Positions 25,986 through 34,660 of a stretch of DNA of 64,000 bases are shown in pieces (within the stretch, counting starts at the first letter, position 1; each line of letters opens with the position of its first letter). This DNA is from Sanguibacter keddieii DSM 10542 (lineage in GTDB: Bacteria; Actinomycetota; Actinomycetes; Actinomycetales; Cellulomonadaceae). The stretch is taken from assembly GCF_000024925.1 (NCBI RefSeq), contig NC_013521.1:1550001-1614000 (forward strand). Direction: 5' to 3'. A model generated the notes under the pieces. The model had not been told where the DNA came from. It saw nothing but the letters and a program-made list of their open reading frames with translations, and searched no databases. Position numbers and translations under genes: made by a program.

Positions 25986-26272
25986 CTGTCCTCCAGGCAC
26001 TGGGCGGCTCTCCGGCCGTCCGATCGTAGGTGCCCCCGGTGCCGGGCGGGCACCTGCTGGCGGTCTCGACCGCCGCGCCCAGCAGGGCTGGGACAGGTGC
26101 CTGCGACGGCGAGGGCAGCTGGAGGTGACTGTACCCGCGCGGGTGAGGTCGGGCCGGGTCTGACCGGCCGGAGGAGCATCGTGGCGTCGTGCCTTGGTCT
26201 GCTCGCGAGCGCTCCTCCACCCCGTCCTCCACAGGCGTAGACGCCGCGGTCGGCCGGCGGCCCCGGGAGGCC

Positions 26273-26278
26273 TAGACT
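26273..26278 (+). promoter_or_regulatory. -10 element of a leaderless dnaG transcript
   Basis: TAGACT, 7 nt before the GTG start at 26286. The rest of the 300-bp divergent gap to fbiC (25986-26285) holds no gene that I can support. Confidence 0.55.
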
Positions 26279-26285
26279 CGACGAC

Positions 26286-28256
26286 GTGGCTGGTCTCATC
26301 AAACGCGAAGACGTGGACGCCGTCCGTGACAAGGCGCGCATCGAGGAGATCGTCGGCGAGCAGGTCACCCTGCGCCCCGCGGGCGTCGGCTCCATGAAGG
26401 GCCTGTGCCCCTTTCACGACGAGCGCTCCCCGTCCTTCCACGTGCGCCCCCAGGTGGGCCGGTGGCACTGCTTCGGCTGCAACGAGGGCGGCGACGTCAT
26501 CTCCTTCGTGCAGAAGATCGACGGGCTCGGGTTCTCCGAGGCCGTCGAGTACCTGGCCGGGCGCGTCGGCATCCAGCTCCGCTACGAAGAGGGCAGCGGC
26601 CCGCGCCGCACCGAGGAGCCCGGAAAGCGCCAGCGCCTCCTCGAGGCCAACCGCATCGCCGGTGCGTTCTTCGCCGAGCAGCTGCTCACCCCCGAGGCCG
26701 CGACCGCGCGCGCGTTCCTCGCCGAGCGCAGCTTCGACCGCAACGACGCCCTGCACTTCGGCATCGGGTACGCCCCCAAGGGCTGGGACGCCGCCCTCAA
26801 GCACCTGCGCGGCAAGGGCTTCACCGAGGCCGAGCTCACCGCCTCCGGCCTTGTCAGCCAGGGCAACCGGGGGATCTACGACCGCTTCCGCGGCCGGCTC
26901 ATCTGGCCCATCCGCGACGTCACCGGTGAGACCATCGGCTTCGGCGCCCGCAAGCTCTACGAGGAAGACCAGGGCCCCAAGTACCTCAACACCCCCGAGA
27001 CCGCGCTCTACAAGAAGTCGCAGGTCCTCTACGGCATCGACCTCGCCAAGCGGGACATCGCCAAGAACAAGCAGATCGTGGTCGTCGAGGGCTACACCGA
27101 CGTCATGGCCGCGCACCTGTCCGGGGTCACGACGGCCGTCGCGACCTGCGGCACCGCCTTCGGTCCCGACCACGTGCGCTTCGCGCGCCGCCTCGTCGGC
27201 GACACCAGCGCAGGCGGCGGCGTGCAGCTCGCCGGCGGAGGGTCCTCGGGCGGCGAGATCATCTTCACCTTCGACGGGGACGCCGCCGGGCAGAAGGCCG
27301 CCATGCGCGCCTTCGGCGAGGACCAGAAGTTCTACGCCCAGACCTTCGTGGCCGTCGAGCCCTCCGGCATGGACCCCTGCGACCTGCGCCAGGCCCGCGG
27401 CCCGCAGGCCGTCCAGGCCCTCGTCGAGGGACGCCAGCCGCTCTTCGAGTTCGTCATCAAGACCACGCTCGCGACCTACGACCTCGACACCGCCGAGGGC
27501 CGCGTCGCCGCCCTGCGCGCGGCTGCACCCGTCGTCGCCGGGATCCGCGACACCGCGCTGCGCCCCGAGTACGCCCGCATGCTCGCCGGCTGGCTCGGTA
27601 TGGACGGCGAGTCCGTGCTGCGCGCGGTCCAGACCGCCGGTCGCGGCCAGGGCAACGGTCAGCAGCGCGGAGGCGACCGTGGTCGACCGAGCCGCCAGGC
27701 GCCCGAGCAGAGCGGCGACGGCGGCGCCCGCCTGCCCGGTGCCGACTCCGGCGACGGCTTCCAGCGGCCCAGCCAGTCCGACCCCATCGCCCGCCTCGAG
27801 CGCCAGACGCTCGAGGTGATCCTCCAGCACCCGCACCACATCCCCGCGGCCGCCGTCGACGACCTCCCGGGCGACGCCTTCACCGTGCCCGCCTGGCGGG
27901 CCGTCCACGAGGCGATCCGTGCCGCAGGCGGCCTCGCGACCGCCGCGCAGCGCCAGGACTCCGAGTGGGTCGGGCTCATCACCGAGGAGTGCTCACCTCC
28001 CGTCCTCGCCCTCGTCAACGAGCTCGCGGTCGCACCGCTGCCCGAGGACCGCCCCGGCGCGATCGACGACTACGTCCAGGGCGTCGTGCGCGCCTTCGTC
28101 GAGCTCGGCATCACCCGCAAGATCGGCAACGCCCGGTCTCGCCTGCAGCGCCTCGACCCCGTCGCCGAGGCTGAGGCCTACAACCAGGCCTTCACCGACC
28201 TGCTCACCCTCGAGCAGCAGCGCCGCGAGCTCCGCGAGCAGAGCGCCCGCGACTGA
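26286..28256 (+). CDS. dnaG: DNA primase
   Basis: Makes RNA primers for replication; 656 residues. The N-terminal CHC2 zinc domain has ligands Cys41, His44, Cys62 and Cys65 ('CPFHDERSPSFHV', 'WHCFGCNEGGD'). The RNA polymerase core includes the TOPRIM segment 'VVVEGYTDVMAAHL' and 'IIFTFDGDAAGQKAA', with a Gly-rich insertion ('GGGVQLAGGGSSGG') between them. A Gln/Gly-rich linker (about 455-495) leads to the C-terminal helicase-binding domain. The start is the GTG at 26286, apparently leaderless. Confidence 0.96.
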   Translation: MAGLIKREDVDAVRDKARIEEIVGEQVTLRPAGVGSMKGLCPFHDERSPSFHVRPQVGRWHCFGCNEGGDVISFVQKIDGLGFSEAVEYLAGRVGIQLRYEEGSGPRRTEEPGKRQRLLEANRIAGAFFAEQLLTPEAATARAFLAERSFDRNDALHFGIGYAPKGWDAALKHLRGKGFTEAELTASGLVSQGNRGIYDRFRGRLIWPIRDVTGETIGFGARKLYEEDQGPKYLNTPETALYKKSQVLYGIDLAKRDIAKNKQIVVVEGYTDVMAAHLSGVTTAVATCGTAFGPDHVRFARRLVGDTSAGGGVQLAGGGSSGGEIIFTFDGDAAGQKAAMRAFGEDQKFYAQTFVAVEPSGMDPCDLRQARGPQAVQALVEGRQPLFEFVIKTTLATYDLDTAEGRVAALRAAAPVVAGIRDTALRPEYARMLAGWLGMDGESVLRAVQTAGRGQGNGQQRGGDRGRPSRQAPEQSGDGGARLPGADSGDGFQRPSQSDPIARLERQTLEVILQHPHHIPAAAVDDLPGDAFTVPAWRAVHEAIRAAGGLATAAQRQDSEWVGLITEECSPPVLALVNELAVAPLPEDRPGAIDDYVQGVVRAFVELGITRKIGNARSRLQRLDPVAEAEAYNQAFTDLLTLEQQRRELREQSARD

Positions 28257-28265
28257 CGTCAGCTC

Positions 28266-29048
28266 CTAGTCGGGCTTCGTCGCGCGCAGCCAGAATCTCG
28301 TCTGCGTGAGCACGAATGCCTCCCCGCGTGCGGGCCCGGCCCGGTGGAGGTCGACGAGCACGTCGGCGTAGCGGTCCACGCCGAAGTCCTTGGGCACGTC
28401 CCACGGCACCATGCGGAAGTAGCGCACCAGCGCCCCGACGTCGTCGAACCGCGTCTCGCCCGACCACGACGCCGACTCCTCGACCTCGAGACCCGCCGCC
28501 GCGACCGACGCCGCCACCACGGGCAGCAGCATGTCGAGGTAGGCGAACGGAGCGCCGAAGAGCGCGTGCGCCTCGGCCGCGTCGTCCCCGCCCACCTGCT
28601 GGGTGAGCAGCACTCCACCCGGTGCGAGCACCCGGGCCACCTCGACCGCGTCGAAGGCCTCGTGCCGTGCGAGCACGAGGTCGAACCGCCCGTCCTCGAA
28701 GGGCATCGGCTGCGCGGGGACCGCCTCGGCGTCGTAGGCGACCACGTCGATCCCCAGCGGGGCGAGCGCCCGGCGCGCGACCGGCAGGTTCGGCTCCCAG
28801 CCCTCCGTGGCGGTTGTGTCCGACGGCAGCGCGTCCGCCAGGGTCGTCAGGTGCTCACCGCCCCCGGTCCCCATGTCGAGCACACGCGACGCCGAGCCCA
28901 GCAGCCGGCGCGTCTCGGCCGTGAGGTCCCACGGGACCTCGTCCTCGTGCACGCGCCCGGCGAGAGAGGAGAAGTCCCACCCCGAGGGCACGACCGACTC
29001 CTCCGCACGCCACAGCCGCAGCAGGTCGTCCGTTCCTGTGGAGGTCAT
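28266..29048 (-). CDS. SAM-dependent class I methyltransferase
   Basis: A 260-residue methyltransferase. The SAM-binding motif I is 'VLDMGTGGGEHL' (about residue 53), motif II 'GIDVVAYDAEAVPAQPMPFEDGRFDLVLARHEAFD', and 'VLAPGGVLLTQQVGGDD' marks the post-I strand. A C-terminal substrate lid follows. The acceptor is unknown. TAGGGT lies 7 nt before the ATG at 29048, and there is no Shine-Dalgarno, suggesting a leaderless mRNA. It is convergent with dnaG with only 9 nt between the stops. Confidence 0.85.
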   Translation of the reverse strand: MTSTGTDDLLRLWRAEESVVPSGWDFSSLAGRVHEDEVPWDLTAETRRLLGSASRVLDMGTGGGEHLTTLADALPSDTTATEGWEPNLPVARRALAPLGIDVVAYDAEAVPAQPMPFEDGRFDLVLARHEAFDAVEVARVLAPGGVLLTQQVGGDDAAEAHALFGAPFAYLDMLLPVVAASVAAAGLEVEESASWSGETRFDDVGALVRYFRMVPWDVPKDFGVDRYADVLVDLHRAGPARGEAFVLTQTRFWLRATKPD

Positions 29049-29103
29049 GAGAGGGACCCTAGCGGGGACCGTGTTCTGGTGACGAGGGCATTTTCTAGCC
29101 CCG

Positions 29104-29109
29104 TACGGT
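29104..29109 (+). promoter_or_regulatory. -10 element of a leaderless PAP2 transcript
   Basis: TACGGT, exactly 6 nt before the ATG at 29116. Confidence 0.55.
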
Positions 29110-29115
29110 GACCGG

Positions 29116-29826
29116 ATGCCCGGAACATCCCCTTCCCCGATGCTGTCAGCAACCACGGCTGCCCGCGCCACGCGTGCCGCGGTCCTCCTCGCCGCAGGTG
29201 CGCTCGTCATGACCGTCGCCTGGCTGCTGCGCAGACCCAGCCACGACCTCGTCCAGACCATCGTGCCCACCACCGTCGACCTCCCCGGGGTGGCCGCCGT
29301 CTCCGAGGTCGCCGTGGTGCTCCTCGGCCTGGCCTGCGCGGTCGCCGGGTGGCAGGCCCTGCGGCGCGGGGGAGCGAACCTCGCGCTCGCGGTCGCCGCC
29401 GGTGCGGGGGTCGTGGCCGCGTACGGCGCGAGCGAGGGCCTCAAGGCGTTCGTGCAGGCCGATCGCGTGTGCCGGGACATCGCCGTGGTCGACTGCCCGG
29501 GTGAGGGCAGCTGGGGGTTCCCGAGCAACCACACGACCATCGCCGTCGCGGGGGCGACCGCGGTGGTGCTCCTGGTGCGCTCCACGTGGCCCCGGTGGGC
29601 TCAGGCGTCCGTCGTGGTCCTCGCGGTGCTCGGAGGTGTCGGGAGGGTGCTGCAGGGCGTCCACGCGCCCCACGAGGTGGTGGCAGGTGTTGCGCTGGGC
29701 AGCGTGACGCTGCTGGTGGTCGTCCTGCTGCTCGGTCCCGTGCTGGCGTCGCCGCGTGTGGTCGAGCGGCTCGACGCGGTCAGTAGCCCTCTGCGCTCTC
29801 GATCACGTGCCGCAGCTCACCGATGA
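29116..29826 (+). CDS. PAP2-family membrane phosphatase
   Basis: A 236-residue membrane protein with about six helices, the first at 21-38. The three phosphatase motifs are present: Lys110-x6-Arg117, 'PSNH' at 136-139 (Asn where most members have Gly) and Gly176-Arg177-x5-His183-x3-Glu187. It probably dephosphorylates a lipid phosphate such as undecaprenyl pyrophosphate or phosphatidate; which one cannot be read here. It seems leaderless. Its last 47 nt overlap the convergent small gene. Confidence 0.82.
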   Translation: MPGTSPSPMLSATTAARATRAAVLLAAGALVMTVAWLLRRPSHDLVQTIVPTTVDLPGVAAVSEVAVVLLGLACAVAGWQALRRGGANLALAVAAGAGVVAAYGASEGLKAFVQADRVCRDIAVVDCPGEGSWGFPSNHTTIAVAGATAVVLLVRSTWPRWAQASVVVLAVLGGVGRVLQGVHAPHEVVAGVALGSVTLLVVVLLLGPVLASPRVVERLDAVSSPLRSRSRAAAHR

Positions 29827-30055
29827 CCTGCAGCCGGTCCACGCCGCGTGCCTGAGACAGCATCGTGACCGCCGCCTCGAGGGCGATGAAGCCTCCGAAG
29901 AACACGGTGCTGGTGTCGGGGGAGGACGTGACGATGTCGTCGAGCCCGGCCATCGCCGTCGCGATGCCGAGGACGGACGCGTCGTGGTCGCCGTCCTTCG
30001 CGGTGAGCGCGTCGAGGTACACCGTGCTGGCCTTCAACGGGTCGCTCGCGCTCAT
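29780..30055 (-). CDS. Conserved hypothetical protein, 91 residues
   Basis: I do not recognise a family. The protein is small, soluble and mostly helical, with 'LDALTAKDGDHDASVLGIATAMAGLDDIV' followed by 'FFGGFIALEAAVTMLSQA'. The ATG at 30055 has TACTGT exactly 6 nt upstream and no Shine-Dalgarno, supporting a leaderless gene rather than a chance frame. Its 3' end overlaps the PAP2 gene on the other strand by 47 nt. Confidence 0.65.
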   Translation of the reverse strand: MSASDPLKASTVYLDALTAKDGDHDASVLGIATAMAGLDDIVTSSPDTSTVFFGGFIALEAAVTMLSQARGVDRLQVIGELRHVIESAEGY

Positions 30056-30061
30056 GAGCCG

Positions 30062-30067
30062 ACAGTA
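30062..30067 (-). promoter_or_regulatory. -10 element of the 91-residue protein gene
   Basis: TACTGT on the minus strand, 6 nt before the ATG at 30055. Confidence 0.5.
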
Positions 30068-30117
30068 GTGGCGACCGCGCCAGTGCACCCGGCGAGCGCT
30101 CAGACCCCGGGTACGAC

Positions 30118-30157
30118 GAAGGCCCCTCATCTGCATTCCTGCAGGTGAGGGGCCTTC
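30118..30157 (-). terminator. Terminator after tRNA-Asn
   Basis: 18-bp arms with one G-T pair (30118-30135 and 30140-30157, GAAGGCCCCTCA at the base) around a 4-nt loop. It lies 4 nt beyond the CCA end of the tRNA on the minus strand. Confidence 0.8.
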
Positions 30158-30161
30158 TGTG

Positions 30162-30237
30162 TGGCTCCCGCGACTGGACTCGAACCAGTGACAATCCGAT
30201 TAACAGTCGGATGCTCTGCCAACTGAGCTACGCGGGA
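30162..30237 (-). tRNA. tRNA-Asn (anticodon GTT)
   Basis: The acceptor TCCCGCG pairs with CGCGGGA. The D-arm is GCTCAGTTGGCAGAGC, the anticodon loop CTGTTAA and the T-arm contains GGTTCGAGTCC. The discriminator base is G and the CCA end is encoded (30162-30164). Confidence 0.95.
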
Positions 30238-30256
30238 TCGACCGGGAGAAACTCTA

Positions 30257-30775
30257 TCAGGCTTCGGGTGGTGCTCCGGACGCCGACCTCAGACGGGCCA
30301 GCGCGGACCGCACCGCGGCCTGGACGAGCGGGTCAGACATGTCTGCCCCGGCATCCCCGACGACCTGTGTGACCAGGTTGCCGTGGAGATCTTTGCGCAC
30401 GGCGACACGTGCGGTCAAACCAGGCCCCAGCGCCACCGTCTCGGACATCACCACAGAGGCCTGGACGCGCTCCCTGAACACCCGCATGAGGGCCGTGCGG
30501 CGCGGGTCGGCGACCGTCAGGACCAGGGGAGGGGAGCCATCCACCCAGGTCACCGTGAGCGTCGCCGTGGTGGGGTCCCAAGCGCCCCGGTCGACGTCGG
30601 TCCAGGAGCACGCGGCTGTGCTGGTGCCGTCGGAGCGGATCAGTGACGCGGCGGTCGCGACTGCCCAGGAGCCGTCCTCGAGCCTGCCGTGGGCGAGGAC
30701 GCGGTCCCCGCGGTCGAGGTCCAGTGCAGCGCGCACGTCGGCCGGGAGCTTCTCGGTGCGTGACAGGAGACCCAT
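30257..30775 (-). CDS. Conserved actinobacterial hypothetical protein
   Basis: A 172-residue soluble protein without membrane helices. It begins 'MGLLSRTEKLPADVRAALDL' and contains a beta-rich centre ('VLAHGRLEDGSWAVATAASLI', 'ATLTVTWVDGSPPLVLTV') and a helical C-terminus. The central strands look like a PH-like or beta-sandwich fold, but I cannot name the family. TACGGT lies 6 nt before the ATG, so it seems leaderless. It sits between two tRNA genes on the same strand. Confidence 0.7.
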   Translation of the reverse strand: MGLLSRTEKLPADVRAALDLDRGDRVLAHGRLEDGSWAVATAASLIRSDGTSTAACSWTDVDRGAWDPTTATLTVTWVDGSPPLVLTVADPRRTALMRVFRERVQASVVMSETVALGPGLTARVAVRKDLHGNLVTQVVGDAGADMSDPLVQAAVRSALARLRSASGAPPEA

Positions 30776-30781
30776 CGACCC

Positions 30782-30787
30782 ACCGTA
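30782..30787 (-). promoter_or_regulatory. -10 element of the 172-residue protein gene
   Basis: TACGGT on the minus strand, 6 nt before the ATG at 30775. Confidence 0.5.
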
Positions 30788-30864
30788 GCGTGCGTGGATG
30801 TGCTCCGGCTCACACCGGCCCGCACGAGCCTGTGCATCGAGCCGGTGGTGCCGGTGCAGACGTC

Positions 30865-30941
30865 TGGTGCCCCGTGCCGGGCTTGAACCGGCGACCAGCC
30901 GATTATGAGTCGGACGCTCTGACCATCTGAGCTAACGGGGC
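30865..30941 (-). tRNA. tRNA with anticodon CAT (elongator Met, or Ile2)
   Basis: The acceptor GCCCCGT pairs with ACGGGGC. The D-arm is GCTCAGATGGTCAGAGC, the anticodon loop CTCATAA and the T-arm has GGTTCAAGCCC. Discriminator A and CCA are encoded. It is not initiator-like, because the first acceptor pair is matched. A CAT anticodon may also be modified to lysidine to read AUA (Ile2); the anticodon alone does not decide. Confidence 0.85.
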
Positions 30942-31027
30942 TCGCGGACGATCATATCGGGCAGCGGGGCAGGTCTCGGACGTGCGGCACGCCCGCAGAC
31001 GGTGCTCCGCGGCCGGTGCGCTCGTGG

Positions 31028-31033
31028 GATAAT
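31028..31033 (+). promoter_or_regulatory. -10 element of a leaderless def transcript
   Basis: GATAAT preceded by TGG (extended -10), 6 nt before the ATG at 31040. This is the clearest leaderless promoter in the window. Confidence 0.65.
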
Positions 31034-31039
31034 CGACGC

Positions 31040-31528
31040 ATGGCTATCAGAGAGATCCGTGTCGTCCCCGACCCCGTGCTCCGCACCCCGTGCGACGAGA
31101 TCACGGTCATCGACGACAGGGTCAGGGGCCTCGTCGAGGACCTCCTCGACACCGTGAACGACGACGGCCGCGCCGGCCTCGCTGCGAACCAGATCGGCGT
31201 GAGCCTGCGGGCCTTCTCGTGGAACATCGACGACGAGATCGGCTACGTGCTCAACCCGAAGATCGTCGAGCTCTCCGAGGACGAGTACCAGGACGGTGAC
31301 GAGGGCTGCCTCTCGGTCCCGAACCTCTGGTACCCGACCGAGCGCGCCTGGTACGCACGGGTCGAGGGAACGGACCTCGACGGCAACAAGGTCGTGGTCG
31401 AGGGCACCGAGCTCATGGCCCGCTGCCTGCAGCACGAGGTGGACCACCTCGACGGCTACCTCTACCTGGACCGCCTCGACAAGGCCGTCCGCAAGAAGGC
31501 GATGCGCGCCCTGCGCGAGTCCCTCTGA
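31040..31528 (+). CDS. def: Peptide deformylase
   Basis: A metalloenzyme that removes the formyl group from new polypeptides; 162 residues. The three motifs are present: 'GLAANQIG' at 46-53, 'EGCLS' with metal ligand Cys90, and 'QHEVDH' with ligands His132 and His136 and catalytic Glu133. Another in-frame ATG lies at 31016, but the promoter -10 lies between the two ATGs, so 31040 is the start. A terminator follows. Confidence 0.96.
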   Translation: MAIREIRVVPDPVLRTPCDEITVIDDRVRGLVEDLLDTVNDDGRAGLAANQIGVSLRAFSWNIDDEIGYVLNPKIVELSEDEYQDGDEGCLSVPNLWYPTERAWYARVEGTDLDGNKVVVEGTELMARCLQHEVDHLDGYLYLDRLDKAVRKKAMRALRESL

Positions 31529-31550
31529 GACCTCGTCTCCGGAGGTCGGG

Positions 31551-31578
31551 GATCCCGGGAGCGCACGCTCCCGGGATC
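31551..31578 (+). terminator. Terminator after def
   Basis: 13-bp perfect arms, GATCCCGGGAGCG and its complement, separated by 2 nt, 22 nt after the stop. Confidence 0.85.
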
Positions 31579-31707
31579 TCTGCTGGTCAACTGCTGGTCC
31601 GTGGGGCATGATGGCCTCAGCAGTACGTAAACCGTGAAGTGCGTGACATCTCGTCCAGGTGCTTGAGGTCGTTGGGGAAGACGAATCTCGACTCTAGGAG
31701 GGGCTAC

Positions 31708-32208
31708 ATGCCTGGTGCCATCACCCGCGGTGTACTTTTCGTGCACTCCTCGCCGCGCGCGCTCTGCCCGCACCTGGAGTGGGCGGCGAGCAACGTCCTC
31801 GACTCGGTCGTGACCTTCGACTGGATCGAGCAGCCTGCCGCGCCCGGACTCTTCCGCTCCGAGTACTCGTGGCAGGGCCCTCAAGGCACCGGCTCGCGCA
31901 TCGCCTCGGCGCTCCGCGGGTGGACCCACCTGCGCTACGAGGTCACCGAAGAGGCCAGCTACGGCGTCGACGGCTCCCGCTGGAGCCACACCCCCGAGCT
32001 CGGCATCTTCCACGCAGCCACCGACGTCCACGGCAACGTCGTCGTCCCCGAGGACCGCGTCCGCGCCGCCCTCGCGCACGCCCACGACCCCGTCCGCCTG
32101 CAGGAAGAGCTCGGCCTCGCCCTCGGCCAGGCCTGGGACGACGAGCTCGAGCCCTTCCGCTACGCCGGGGCCGGGGCTCCCGTGCGCTGGCTGCACCGCG
32201 TCGGCTGA
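31708..32208 (+). CDS. DUF3145 family protein
   Basis: A 166-residue cytosolic protein of the actinobacterial DUF3145 family, function unknown. Typical sequence includes 'RGVLFVHSSPRALCPHLEWA', 'FDWIEQP' and 'WTHLRYEVTEEAS'. The ATG at 31708 has AGGAGGGG at good spacing, unlike the many leaderless genes nearby. The frame is open 69 nt further upstream, but those residues are not family-like. No operon partner is evident. Confidence 0.88.
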   Translation: MPGAITRGVLFVHSSPRALCPHLEWAASNVLDSVVTFDWIEQPAAPGLFRSEYSWQGPQGTGSRIASALRGWTHLRYEVTEEASYGVDGSRWSHTPELGIFHAATDVHGNVVVPEDRVRAALAHAHDPVRLQEELGLALGQAWDDELEPFRYAGAGAPVRWLHRVG

Positions 32209-32364
32209 CAGCCCCACCGCTCACCCCGGCCCCCAGGGCCCGCCCGGGCGTGACCGTTCCCAGGACCACGTGGCAGGCTGGTGCACCGGCGCGCCGTCCT
32301 TCGCGCCCCGACTGATCGCGACGCCCTCCAGACCGGCTCGCACACGCCGACCTGGGAGGCCTGC

Positions 32365-34533
32365 ATGACGAGCGCCCTCTCGCGTCCTGCCCCCGACGCA
32401 GCACCGGCCGGTCCCTCCGTGCGTCGCCCGACGGCGATCGTCCCCGAGATCCAGGCCCTACGCGCCCTCGCCGTCGCCGGTGTGGTGGTCTACCACCTCT
32501 GGCCGTCGGTGCTGCCCGCAGGGTTCGTGGGTGTCGACGTGTTCTTCGTGATCTCCGGGTACCTCATCACCTCGCACATGATCGGCGAGGTCGAGCGCAC
32601 CGGGCGCCTCGGGCTCGCCCGGTTCTACGCCCGCCGAGCCCGCCGGATCCTGCCTGCCGCGACGCTCGTGGTCGTCACCACGGCGCTCGCCGCGGTCGCG
32701 CTGCTGCCCGAGCTCCGCTGGGCCGAGGTGACGCGGCAGGGCACGGCGTCGCTGCTCTGGGTGCAGAACTGGCTGCTCGCGTCGGACTCCGTCGACTACC
32801 TCGCCGAGGGTGCGGCGCCGAGCCCGTTCCAGCACTTCTGGTCGCTGTCGATCGAGGAGCAGTTCTACGTCCTGTGGCCCGTGGCGCTCGTCCTGCTCCT
32901 GTGGGCGCGCTCGCGCCGCGGTGCACGACGACGCGCCGAGGCAGCCCCCAGCGGTGCCGCGGGTGCTCGCAGGTCTGCGCTCGTCCTCGTCCTGGTGCTC
33001 ACCCTGGTCTCCTTCGTCTGCTCGGTGGTGGTCACCGCGAGCGGCGACCCGGCGGCGTACTTCGTCAGCCACACGCGGTTCTGGGAGCTCGGGGTGGGTG
33101 CGCTGCTCGCCCTGAGTGCGCTGCGCACGTCCGACGCGCGGGTACGTGCCGCGACTGCGTGGCTCGGGCTGGTGCTCATCGCCGGCGGCATGGTCCTCGT
33201 GCCGCTCGACGGGTTCCCGGGAGCGCTCGCTCTCGTCCCGACCGTCGGTGCGGCCCTGGTGATCCTCGCGGCACGTTCTGGCGGCACACCGACGGTCCGC
33301 AGGCTGAGCTCCGGCAGGGCGGTGCTCTGGCTGGGCGACGTCTCGTACTCCCTCTACCTGTGGCACTGGCCGGTGCTCGTCCTCGCGCCCTTCGCGGTCG
33401 CCCGCGTCTCCGGTGCGACCTCGGTGGCCGAGGCCTCCACGACGGTGCTCGTCGGTGTCCTGGGTGCCTCGCTGCTGCTGGCCGGCCTCACGCGACGCGT
33501 CGTCGAGGTGCCCTTCCACCGCGGTCTGCGCCCGGGTGCGAGCGCACGGGCGGTTCTCGTCGCCGCCGCGGTGCTGCTCGTCGTCAGCGTCGTCGTGGTG
33601 CAGGTGCCCGGGCGGACCGCCGAGGCTCGGGCCGACGACCGTGCCGCCGGTGCGCAGGCACTGCTCGCGGAGGCCCCGGACGCCCTCGGCGCAGGCTCCC
33701 TGACCACCGTCGGTATCAACACCTTCGCGTCCACCAGCCGCACGATCGTCCCTGCACCCGAGAACCCCCGTGAGGAGCTCCCCGAGGGCGCTGAAGGGCG
33801 CTGCAAGGCCTCACGCGACGGGGAGGAGGTGGCGCCGCGCTGCGAGTTCGGTCCCGCGGACGCCGAGCGCGTCGTCGCGCTGGTCGGAGACTCGCACGCC
33901 GAGCAGTACCTGCCCACGCTCCAGGCGGTGGCCGCGGAGCACGACGTCCGGGTCATCACCTACCTGCGCAGCAGCTGCCCGTACTCGACGGCGCAGCCGA
34001 CCTCGGACGCGGAGCGCGGCGGACTCTGCGTCCGGTCGAACGACGCGACCACCGAGGCGATGCTCGCCGATCCGAGCATCGACGTGGTCGTCACCTCGAA
34101 CCGGACCGACGTCGACTTCGTCGCGACCGACAGCGTCGCCTCGCCCGTCGACGGTCTCGTGGAGGCCTGGACGCGGCTCTCCGAGGCCGGGCTGCCCGTC
34201 GTGGTGCTGTCCGACAACCCGCAGATGCTCCCCGAGGACGCCACCACCGAGTGCGTGGTCACGCACGCCGTCGACCCGTCGGTCTGCGCGCGGACCGCTG
34301 CGGACGCCCTCCCGCTCGACCACCAGGTCGCTGCGGCGGCCGAGACCGACGTGACGTTCGTGGACACCGAGCCGTGGTTCTGCGCGGAGGGCTCCTGCCC
34401 ACCCGTCATCGGCAGCGTCCTCGTCTACCGCGACTACCACCACATCACCCCCGCCTACGCCCGCACCCTCGCCCCGCTCCTCTGGGACGCGATGGCTGGC
34501 GTCGTGGGTGACAGCCCGGACGAGGAAGGCTAG
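32365..34533 (+). CDS. Membrane O-acyltransferase with SGNH domain (OafA/YrhL type)
   Basis: A 722-residue protein that probably transfers acetyl groups to a cell-surface polysaccharide or peptidoglycan. The N-terminal acyltransferase-3 domain (about 25-385) has some ten membrane segments, starting 'EIQALRALAVAGVVVYHLWP' with the catalytic-type His, and 'FVGVDVFFVISGYLITS'. The C-terminal extracytoplasmic SGNH domain (about 500-720) has 'VALVGDSHAEQYLP' (catalytic Ser510) and 'DYHHITPAYA' near the end. GGGAGG precedes the ATG at 32365. It is a single gene bounded by a terminator; the acceptor is unknown. Confidence 0.88.
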   Translation: MTSALSRPAPDAAPAGPSVRRPTAIVPEIQALRALAVAGVVVYHLWPSVLPAGFVGVDVFFVISGYLITSHMIGEVERTGRLGLARFYARRARRILPAATLVVVTTALAAVALLPELRWAEVTRQGTASLLWVQNWLLASDSVDYLAEGAAPSPFQHFWSLSIEEQFYVLWPVALVLLLWARSRRGARRRAEAAPSGAAGARRSALVLVLVLTLVSFVCSVVVTASGDPAAYFVSHTRFWELGVGALLALSALRTSDARVRAATAWLGLVLIAGGMVLVPLDGFPGALALVPTVGAALVILAARSGGTPTVRRLSSGRAVLWLGDVSYSLYLWHWPVLVLAPFAVARVSGATSVAEASTTVLVGVLGASLLLAGLTRRVVEVPFHRGLRPGASARAVLVAAAVLLVVSVVVVQVPGRTAEARADDRAAGAQALLAEAPDALGAGSLTTVGINTFASTSRTIVPAPENPREELPEGAEGRCKASRDGEEVAPRCEFGPADAERVVALVGDSHAEQYLPTLQAVAAEHDVRVITYLRSSCPYSTAQPTSDAERGGLCVRSNDATTEAMLADPSIDVVVTSNRTDVDFVATDSVASPVDGLVEAWTRLSEAGLPVVVLSDNPQMLPEDATTECVVTHAVDPSVCARTAADALPLDHQVAAAAETDVTFVDTEPWFCAEGSCPPVIGSVLVYRDYHHITPAYARTLAPLLWDAMAGVVGDSPDEEG

Positions 34534-34591
34534 CCCCACGGCCCGTACCCCGGCGGGCGACTACCCGCCAGGTCGGGTGGTCACAGTACGA

Positions 34592-34627
34592 CAGAGCGGT
34601 GCCGGCCCAGGAGGCTGGCACCGCTCT
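34592..34627. terminator. Bidirectional terminator between the acyltransferase gene and fabF
   Basis: 16-bp arms CAGAGCGGTGCCGGCC (34592-34607) and 34612-34627 with one G-T pair, between convergent genes. Confidence 0.8.
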
Positions 34628-34660
34628 GGCGGTGGTGCGGGTGGCGCGGGGCGCCGTGCG

